In this document: positions 1 through 4,734 of the stretch, one piece after another | Numbering within the stretch: the stretch's first letter is position 1 | Layout of the letters: the number at the start of each line of letters is the position of its first letter | Assembly (NCBI GenBank): GCA_937870805.1 | Contig: CALMZT010001185.1 | Location: 1 to 6,428 of the forward strand | Origin: an uncultured Chloroflexota bacterium | GTDB taxonomy: Bacteria > Chloroflexota > Anaerolineae > Aggregatilineales > Phototrophicaceae | Reading direction: 5' to 3' | Length of the DNA stretch: 6,428 bases | Translations under genes and position numbers: made by a program | Notes under the pieces: generated by a model | Seen by the model: only the letters and a program-made list of their open reading frames with translations | The model's database searches: none | Told to the model about the DNA's origin: nothing

Positions 1-48
1 AAGGGTTCACAACATCTTTGTCGGGACAAGCGTACAGGGCTGAGCAGC

Positions 49-70
49 GGGCGAACACACAGGTTCGCCC
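49..70. repeat. Short inverted repeat, GGGCGAAC-6 nt-GTTCGCCC
   Basis: Two perfect 8-bp arms (49-56 and 63-70) flank the 6-nt loop ACACAG, and the right arm continues into CCTAC. From memory, the pattern 'GTAGGGGCGAAC...GTTCGCCC' recurs as an intergenic repeat in Chloroflexota and some other phyla, but I cannot check copy number here. It lies about 75 bp upstream of the regulator promoter and has no T-tract. It is therefore more likely a dispersed palindromic repeat, or the end of an upstream unit, than part of the sugar operon. The hairpin is seen directly; the repeat-family membership is inferred. Confidence 0.5.
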
Positions 71-145
71 CTACCATCACGTTTCTGACCTTCCTTGACC
101 CAATTCGCGATTTTGATGCCATCGCCCTGCCTAAATCCCAATTTC

Positions 146-174
146 TTGACAAGTCAAAAAATCCATGTTATACA
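146..174 (+). promoter_or_regulatory. Sigma70-type promoter of the regulator/transport operon
   Basis: A perfect -35 hexamer TTGACA (146-151) is separated by exactly 17 bp from the -10 hexamer TATACA (169-174). An upstream TG (166-167) gives an extended -10. Transcription should start near position 181, leaving a leader of about 40 nt before the ATG at 221. This is the only close consensus promoter I found in the window, so it probably drives the regulator and the transport genes behind it. The predicted start lies inside the first operator-like repeat, which suggests repression by blocking initiation. Confidence 0.75.
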
Positions 175-214
175 ACTAATACGAATTACTAATGCGTTTT
201 ACTAAAAGTTTTTA
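175..214 (+). promoter_or_regulatory. Three tandem 13-bp operator-like repeats (probable LacI-family autoregulatory site)
   Basis: Three head-to-tail 13-bp units follow the -10 box directly: ACTAATACGAATT (175-187), ACTAATGCGTTTT (188-200) and ACTAAAAGTTTTT (201-213). Each unit, with the base after it, contains a 12-bp near-palindrome of form TAAnnnnnnTTA: TAATACGAATTA (177-188, five of six pairs), TAATGCGTTTTA (190-201, weaker) and TAAAAGTTTTTA (203-214, all pairs except the central GT). The first two have the central CG typical of LacI/GalR operators. Their position over the transcription start and next to a LacI-family gene makes autorepression the best reading. Binding itself is an inference. 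Confidence 0.6.
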
Positions 215-220
215 CGCAAA

Positions 221-1273
221 ATGAAAAATAAGCCTCGCAAGGCGACCAGCAAACGAGTCGCAGAGTTAGCGGGCGTTTCTCAAACCACTGTTTCGTTCGT
301 CTTAAATAATGTTGAGAGCGCTAATATCAGTGAAGAAACCCGCCGCCGCGTTTTAGAAGCGGCGCGTAAGTTGGATTATGTGCCGGATATGGCGGCACGC
401 TCACTGGCAAGCGGCAGAAGCACCAACATTGCGTTAGTCATCGCGCAACCCCATCCTCAGGTCTTCGTCGACGAATTCATTCCCAACATCCTGACAGGTA
501 TCCATCAAGTAACCCGTGCGCGCGGCTTCCGCATTCTGGTGGAACTGGTCGAAGATGGCACAAACGCTGACGTGTATACCAGCCTGTTTCGGGGCAAGGA
601 AATTGCCGGGATGGTCGTCCAATTCAACGTCCCCAGTGATAACGATGTCAACCAGGTCGTGAATTATGCGATGGAGGGCTTGCCGATTGTTTCGCTCAGC
701 GATGTGCATCCCGAAGTCCACTCAGCAAGCATCAATAAACTCGGCGGGGTACGCCAAGTTGTGAAACATCTGGTGAAATTGGGTCATCGCCGCATCGGCT
801 GTATCTCTTATGCACCTGCGAAAACCAACCCTCACGCCGATGATCGTTTACACGTCTATCGTCGCGTTCTGGAAACCGCAGGCATCGAATACGACAGCAG
901 CCTGGTGCGTTATGGAGCATTCGACCCGGAAACAGGCTATGAAGCGATGCAATCTTTGTTAAAAGAGGCGTCGCTGCCCACTGCCCTCTATGCGATGAAC
1001 GACGTAATGGCATTCGGCGCGATCACTGCTATCCAGGAACACGGCTTGACGGTTCCTCATGATATTGCCGTTGTTGGTTTCGACGACATTCGCCTCGCAC
1101 GGTATACCACTCCCCCACTGACGACAGTGTATGAACCAGATGTCGATCATGGACGTATCGCTGCCGAAATGCTCATTGATCTGATTCAAGGTAAAACGCC
1201 CGCGCAAAAACATATTCAATTGGCGACGCGCCTGGTGATACGTCAATCCTGTGGGGCGTATCTGCGGGCATAA
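221..1273 (+). CDS. LacI/GalR-family transcriptional regulator
   Basis: This 350-residue protein has the standard LacI-family length and order. An N-terminal helix-turn-helix (about residues 11-30, RVAELAGVSQTTVSFVLNN) is followed by a hinge helix (about 57-66, MAARSLASGR) carrying the minor-groove Leu62. A periplasmic-binding-protein-like sensor domain covers about 69-345. Family hallmarks include HLVKLGHRRIGCI (183-195), ALYAMNDVMAFG (255-266), VVGFDDIRLARYTTPPLTTV (284-303) and a C-terminal RQSC. The start fits the family because the helix-turn-helix begins about ten residues in. No Shine-Dalgarno sequence precedes the ATG, so translation may be weak. It is the first gene of the probable transport operon and sits behind operator-like repeats, so it likely represses itself and the importer, with a sugar as inducer. 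The effector cannot be predicted. Confidence 0.93.
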   Translation: MKNKPRKATSKRVAELAGVSQTTVSFVLNNVESANISEETRRRVLEAARKLDYVPDMAARSLASGRSTNIALVIAQPHPQVFVDEFIPNILTGIHQVTRARGFRILVELVEDGTNADVYTSLFRGKEIAGMVVQFNVPSDNDVNQVVNYAMEGLPIVSLSDVHPEVHSASINKLGGVRQVVKHLVKLGHRRIGCISYAPAKTNPHADDRLHVYRRVLETAGIEYDSSLVRYGAFDPETGYEAMQSLLKEASLPTALYAMNDVMAFGAITAIQEHGLTVPHDIAVVGFDDIRLARYTTPPLTTVYEPDVDHGRIAAEMLIDLIQGKTPAQKHIQLATRLVIRQSCGAYLRA

Positions 1274-1286
1274 AAATAAATGAAGG

Positions 1287-1300
1287 AAGTTTTTACGGAA
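1287..1300 (+). promoter_or_regulatory. Second copy of the AAGTTTTTACGSAA motif, between regulator and permease
   Basis: AAGTTTTTACGGAA here matches AAGTTTTTACGCAA at 206-219, just before the regulator start codon, in 13 of 14 positions. The earlier copy overlaps the third operator-like unit. This copy lies in the 35-bp gap ahead of the first permease and overlaps its ribosome-binding site. It could be an accessory regulator site or an RNA-level element, but it has only a weak palindrome of its own. It may also be a coincidence in an AT-rich spacer. Confidence 0.3.
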
Positions 1301-1302
1301 GG
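1297..1302 (+). promoter_or_regulatory. Ribosome-binding site of the first permease
   Basis: GGAAGG ends 6 nt before the ATG at 1309, which supports that start. A second purine run (GAAGGAAG, 1282-1289) lies too far upstream to serve this codon. The site overlaps the end of the motif shared with the regulator leader, so a protein bound there could also affect access to it. Confidence 0.55.
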
Positions 1303-1308
1303 TTTCTT

Positions 1309-2241
1309 ATGGCAGCAATCCAAAGTAATATGAAGTCAGAATCAGGATTAATAAGCAGACTCGCCAACAATGAAATGCTGCTTGGCTACCTGTTTATTTT
1401 GCCTAGTTTAATCGGTTTCCTTGCATTTTACGCAGTACCTGCCGTGCGCAGCGTGTTCATCAGCTTCACGGAATGGAACTTACTTACCGAAGCAAAGTTC
1501 GTCGGGCTGGCGAATTATCAAGACATCTTCGCCGATGATCGCTTCTGGCGTTCCCTGCAAGTGACCCTTACTTACGTGTTGTGGAATATCCCCCTCCAAA
1601 CAGTCCTGGCAGTTTTCATTGCTGTCATGATGGATCGCATTCACAACTCGTCCATTCTGCGCGGTTTCATCATTTTGCCCTGGCTTATGCCCAACGTCAT
1701 CGTAGCGCTGCTGTTTCTGTGGTTGCTTGACCCCACACTCGGGATTGTTAATATTTTCTTTGAAGCGATTGGGATAGGCAGACAGAGCTTCTTCGGTTCG
1801 CCCGATCAGGCTATTGCTACCATTGCAGGTGTAAACATATGGCGGCACATGGGCTACAACGCCATTCTAATCTTTGCGGGACTCAAAACGATCCCCAGAT
1901 CATTGTATGAAGCAGCCACAGTAGATGGCGCGACTGGTTGGAAGCAGTTTTGGAGTATCACCCTTCCGCTGCTCCGACCCGTATTGGTGTTCGTCATCGT
2001 CACCTCAGTCATTGGCTCGTTTCAGGTCTTCGACACGATTGCAGTCGCTACGCAAGGAGGACCAGCGGGCGCAACACGCACCATCATTTACTACATCTAT
2101 CAGGAAGTCTTTGAACGGCGTATCAGTATGGGCACAGCAACAGCTGCTTCTGTCGTGTTGTTCCTCATTCTGGTAACGGTGACCATCATCCAAACCCGTT
2201 ACCTCAATGCAAATCAATCAGATTTGGCTGAGTACAGCTAA
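1309..2241 (+). CDS. Carbohydrate ABC transporter permease, MalF/UgpA/LacF-type
   Basis: This 310-residue inner-membrane protein is one half of a sugar-importer channel. About six hydrophobic segments are visible, near residues 24-46, 85-107, 118-142, 168-192, 224-246 and 275-296. The cytoplasmic ATPase-docking EAA loop is clear at 201-220 (EAATVDGA...FWSITLP), with the conserved DGA and the LP ending. Other family signs are the N-terminal GYLFILPSLIGF and 'GLANYQDIF' at 66-74. Length and motifs match the CUT1 family (COG1175), which imports oligosaccharides, glycosides or glycerol-phosphate compounds. It lacks the large extra loop of enteric MalF, like most non-enteric homologues. It should pair with the permease 31 bp downstream. 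The substrate cannot be read from the sequence. Confidence 0.93.
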   Translation: MAAIQSNMKSESGLISRLANNEMLLGYLFILPSLIGFLAFYAVPAVRSVFISFTEWNLLTEAKFVGLANYQDIFADDRFWRSLQVTLTYVLWNIPLQTVLAVFIAVMMDRIHNSSILRGFIILPWLMPNVIVALLFLWLLDPTLGIVNIFFEAIGIGRQSFFGSPDQAIATIAGVNIWRHMGYNAILIFAGLKTIPRSLYEAATVDGATGWKQFWSITLPLLRPVLVFVIVTSVIGSFQVFDTIAVATQGGPAGATRTIIYYIYQEVFERRISMGTATAASVVLFLILVTVTIIQTRYLNANQSDLAEYS

Positions 2242-2262
2242 ACCCCATCATAAGCCTATTAC

Positions 2263-2268
2263 GAGGTG
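2263..2268 (+). promoter_or_regulatory. Ribosome-binding site that fixes the second permease start
   Basis: GAGGTG ends 4 nt before the ATG at 2273. This supports that codon over an in-frame ATG at 2207, which lies inside the preceding permease gene, has no Shine-Dalgarno sequence, and would add 22 polar residues not typical of this family. Confidence 0.6.
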
Positions 2269-2272
2269 TATC

Positions 2273-3220
2273 ATGGCTGCGATTTCACAAGAAAGAACTC
2301 AGGGATCGGCACAGACGGGATTGCAAGGATATGTCAGCAATCTCCACTGGGCTAACATCCTTTTATCGCTGATTATGCTGATGCTTATCTTTGTCACACT
2401 GTTCCCCTTCTACTGGGTGGTGCGCACGGCACTCGTTGAGCCAAACGCCATTTTTGCTCATGCCAGCGATTTGCTGCCAAATGACCCGACCATGTTCAAC
2501 TTTCAGCGTGTGCTGGGCTTAATTGATCCGACTACCCTTGTTGGGCAGAACAGTAGCAATATTTCTTCAGGAACGTTGAACTTCTGGATTTACCTGCGCA
2601 ACTCGTTCATTGTCTCTGGCTTGGTAACATTTGGTCAAACACTATTTAGCTCGACAGCAGCCTATGCTTTTGCGCGCTTTAAGTTCCCTTTTCGCGAGAA
2701 AATCTTCTTCTTCTACCTCACGGGACTTATGGTTCCCGGCATCGTCCTCTTCATTCCCAATTATGTACTCATCAATCAATTGGGATGGATCGGAACCTTT
2801 CAGGGAGTCGTCGCGCCGGGGCTTTTGATGACACCGTTCGCCGTGTTCTTCATGCGCCAGTTCTTCCTCAGCCTGAACAAAGATTTAGAGGAAGCCGCAC
2901 AGCTTGATGGTGCGACAGCATTCGGCGTCTTCTGGCGCGTTGCCCTGCCGCTGATTAGCGGACCGCTGCTGACATTAGGTTTGTTGACCTTCATCGGTAG
3001 TTGGAACGAATACCTGTGGCCCTTCCTCGTTGGGCGCAATGAAGAAGTTCGCGTACTGACGGTAGCGTTAAATGTCTTCCGCGCACAAACGCCACAAGGT
3101 GCGCCCGATTGGGCGGGCTTGATGGCAGGCACTGTCGTCGCCATCGTGCCAACAATTCTGCTGTTCATCTTTTTCGGACGCCGGGTGGTCGATTCAATTC
3201 AGTTCTCCGGCTTTAAATAG
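2273..3220 (+). CDS. Carbohydrate ABC transporter permease, MalG/UgpE-type
   Basis: With the start at 2273 this is a 315-residue inner-membrane permease of the CUT1 family (COG0395). A first membrane segment at about residues 27-51 ends in FPFYWVVRTAL, a typical MalG-type entry. The NSF at 110-112 and the block FSSTAAYAFARFKFPFREK (125-143) are strongly conserved in the family. The EAA loop is at 207-226 (EAAQLDGA...FWRVALP), followed by SWNEYLWPF (243-251). The C-terminus RRVVDSIQFSGFK resembles the usual 'GAVKG' ending. The external stretch between the first two membrane segments (about 52-105) is Asn/Ser-rich and seems somewhat long. It should form the channel with the upstream permease and use an ATPase encoded elsewhere. 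Confidence 0.93.
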   Translation: MAAISQERTQGSAQTGLQGYVSNLHWANILLSLIMLMLIFVTLFPFYWVVRTALVEPNAIFAHASDLLPNDPTMFNFQRVLGLIDPTTLVGQNSSNISSGTLNFWIYLRNSFIVSGLVTFGQTLFSSTAAYAFARFKFPFREKIFFFYLTGLMVPGIVLFIPNYVLINQLGWIGTFQGVVAPGLLMTPFAVFFMRQFFLSLNKDLEEAAQLDGATAFGVFWRVALPLISGPLLTLGLLTFIGSWNEYLWPFLVGRNEEVRVLTVALNVFRAQTPQGAPDWAGLMAGTVVAIVPTILLFIFFGRRVVDSIQFSGFK

Positions 3221-3253
3221 GTGTCACGCGGGTTGCTGTGCAGCCTGCTTTAG

Positions 3254-3265
3254 AAATTCGTATTG
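3254..3265. promoter_or_regulatory. Candidate LacI-family operator upstream of the binding-protein gene
   Basis: AATTCGTATT (3255-3264) is the exact reverse complement of AATACGAATT (178-187), the core of the best operator-like unit ahead of the regulator. It has a central CG and partly palindromic flanks (AATtCGtATT). It lies in the longest gap inside the operon, 27 nt before the binding-protein ATG. I see no convincing -35/-10 pair next to it, so it could act as a roadblock, an auxiliary loop-forming site, or the operator of a weak internal promoter. The match is seen directly; binding is inferred. Confidence 0.45.
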
Positions 3266-3277
3266 TGTTCATGTTTT

Positions 3278-3284
3278 AGGAGAG
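3278..3284 (+). promoter_or_regulatory. Strong ribosome-binding site of the binding-protein gene
   Basis: AGGAGAG ends 7 nt before the ATG at 3292. It is the best Shine-Dalgarno match in the window. That fits the usual need for more solute-binding protein than permease, and it fixes the start at the signal-peptide methionine. Confidence 0.7.
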
Positions 3285-3291
3285 AACAATT

Positions 3292-4614
3292 ATGAAGCGC
3301 CGTTTTTCGTTAATCCTGACTTTAATGGTTATCCTGTTGCTGCTCGTTACCAGCGTGCAGGCACAGGATGGCGTCACCATTCGCTACGTCCTTTGGGACA
3401 CCAGTCAATTACCTCCTTATCAAGCATGCGCTGATTTGTTCCACGAACAAAACCCAGGTATCACCGTATCTATCGAGCAACTCGGCTGGGACGACTACTG
3501 GACTGCCATCACAACAGGCTTTATCAGCGGCGAAGCACCCGATGTCTTTACTAATCACCTTGCCAAATATCCTGAGTTTGTAGCGCTGGGGCAGTTGGTC
3601 GATCTTCAACCGCTGGTCGAGCGTGATGGCGTTCCCACCGACGTTTACTATCCTGGCTTAGCTGACCTGTGGACGCGCGATGGGGCACGCTATGGTCTGC
3701 CAAAAGACTGGGATACTGTTGCGGTTGTCTACAATGTAGGGCTGTTGGAAGCCGCCGGTGTTGATCCCGCGATTATGGAAGAATGGACTTGGAATCCTGA
3801 AGATGGGGGTACATTCGGCGAAACCATTGCCCAACTATCCATCGACGCCAATGGCAACAACGGCTTGAGCGCAGACTTCGACCCCACCAACGTTGTGCAG
3901 TACGGCTATGCCGGCAACGGTATGGGCGGTCCTTACGGTCAAACCGAATGGAGCTGGCTGGCAACGACAACAGGTTGGATACATAATAATGGTGTGTGGG
4001 GCAATGAATATTACTATGATGACCCCCGCTTTACTTCAACCATTCAATGGTTGGCTGACCTGTGGCTGGTTCAAGGCTTTGCCCCCGCGCTCGATCAACA
4101 GACCTCTCTGGGTCGTCCCGCGCTGTTCCAAGCAGGTAATGTAGCCATGATTGTCGATGGATCATGGATGATCGGCACCTATCTCGCCAGCGAATTTGAA
4201 GTAGGCTTTGGTCGTCTGCCCATCGGACCTGAGGGTCGTCGCAGCATGTTCAACGGTCTGGCAGACTCAATCTGGGTCGGCACTGAAAACCTCGAAGAAT
4301 CATGGGAGTGGGTCAAGTTTACAGGCTCCGCAGACTGCCAAAACATCGTCGGTCAATCCGGTGTCGTATTCCCAGCTATCCCTGAAGCTGCCGCGCTGTC
4401 ACAACAAGTTCGCGCCGATGCCGGTGTGGACGTGAGCGCTTTCGTTGAACAGGCGAATGAAGAAGGCGGCACTTTCCTGTTCCCCATCACTGATTACGGT
4501 GGAGAAATCAACACCATCATGACTGAAGCGATGGATAGTGTCGGCTTAGGTACAGGCTCTGCCGCAGATATTCTGCCCGCCGCTAATGCAGAAGTGAACG
4601 ATCTGTTTCAGTAG
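3292..4614 (+). CDS. Extracellular solute-binding protein of a sugar ABC importer (UgpB/MalE-like, family 1)
   Basis: This 440-residue exported protein (COG1653 type) would bind the sugar outside the membrane and hand it to the two upstream permeases. Residues 1-24 form a signal peptide: MKRR, a hydrophobic core, then VQA before Gln25, a type I cleavage site. No lipobox cysteine is present, so it is not an evident lipoprotein. Family features include FHEQNPGITVSIEQLGWDDY (50-69), GEAPDVF (80-86), the hinge-region WDTVAVVYNVGLLEAAGV (140-157), a Gly/Asn/Asp-rich loop at 185-198, and VAMIVDGSWMIGTY (284-297). Aromatic residues such as the WSW at 220-222 and the Tyr run near 240-242 could stack on sugar rings. 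C46 and C349 are the only cysteines. The ligand is unknown. The gene ends the operon, before a long palindrome. Confidence 0.92.
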   Translation: MKRRFSLILTLMVILLLLVTSVQAQDGVTIRYVLWDTSQLPPYQACADLFHEQNPGITVSIEQLGWDDYWTAITTGFISGEAPDVFTNHLAKYPEFVALGQLVDLQPLVERDGVPTDVYYPGLADLWTRDGARYGLPKDWDTVAVVYNVGLLEAAGVDPAIMEEWTWNPEDGGTFGETIAQLSIDANGNNGLSADFDPTNVVQYGYAGNGMGGPYGQTEWSWLATTTGWIHNNGVWGNEYYYDDPRFTSTIQWLADLWLVQGFAPALDQQTSLGRPALFQAGNVAMIVDGSWMIGTYLASEFEVGFGRLPIGPEGRRSMFNGLADSIWVGTENLEESWEWVKFTGSADCQNIVGQSGVVFPAIPEAAALSQQVRADAGVDVSAFVEQANEEGGTFLFPITDYGGEINTIMTEAMDSVGLGTGSAADILPAANAEVNDLFQ

Positions 4615-4655
4615 CGTCGTCAGTAGTAATTTGCAGCTCGTGTGACGCACGAAAT

Positions 4656-4687
4656 AGATTCGCCGTCTCCGCGGAGACGGCGAATCT
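4656..4687. terminator. Perfect 32-bp palindrome, probable transcript end or stabilising hairpin
   Basis: Each 16-base arm pairs perfectly with the other, with no spacer; the centre is CCGCGG at 4669-4674. In RNA it would fold into a very stable GC-rich stem of about 14 bp with a tight four-base loop. It lies 41 nt after the binding-protein stop codon. The downstream side reads TCCCTATAAG, without the T-run of a classical intrinsic terminator. It could be a non-canonical terminator, a 3'-end stabiliser for the abundant binding-protein message, or a copy of a dispersed palindromic repeat. The palindrome is seen directly; its role is inferred. Confidence 0.55.
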
Positions 4688-4734
4688 TCCCTATAAGTTC
4701 ACCTTGACCCGTTTTTAGCACAATAAATTTCATC

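Noticed and set aside
102..113. Near-palindrome AATTCGCGATTT upstream of the promoter as an auxiliary operator.
   Set aside because: It shares only AATTCG with the operator-like sites and its centre is one base longer, so it does not fit the same motif well enough to call.
94..122. TTGACC at 94-99 as an additional -35 box upstream of the regulator.
   Set aside because: The sequence 17 bp downstream has no -10 resemblance, and the promoter at 146-174 is far better.
175..213. Short tandem repeats considered as a CRISPR remnant.
   Set aside because: The units are 13 bp, abut without spacers, and sit directly between a promoter and a start codon; an operator array explains them better.
434..1246. 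Minus-strand open frames of about 93-95 codons opposite the regulator gene.
   Set aside because: They overlap a clearly conserved LacI-family gene, show no recognisable motifs, and behave as antisense shadows. The same holds for the short frames opposite or inside the permease, binding-protein and FG-GAP genes.
2207..2272. Upstream in-frame ATG at 2207 extending the second permease by 22 residues and overlapping the first permease.
   Set aside because: It has no ribosome-binding site, while GAGGTG lies 4 nt before the ATG at 2273, and the added residues are not typical of this family.
3231..3245. Small hairpin GGTTG-CTGTG-CAGCC in the gap before the binding-protein gene.
   Set aside because: The stem is only 5 bp and includes one GU pair, with no T-tract, which is too weak to call an attenuator.
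4638..4652. Hairpin TCGTG-TGACG-CACGA just before the long palindrome.
   Set aside because: A 5-bp stem is expected often by chance and it is overshadowed by the perfect 32-bp palindrome.
4704..4729. TTGACC (4704-4709) with AT-rich sequence behind it as a promoter for the FG-GAP gene.
   Set aside because: No acceptable -10 hexamer lies at 16-18 bp, and the nearest AT-rich hexamers are only 12-14 bp away. A promoter is needed if the palindrome terminates transcription, but I cannot place it.
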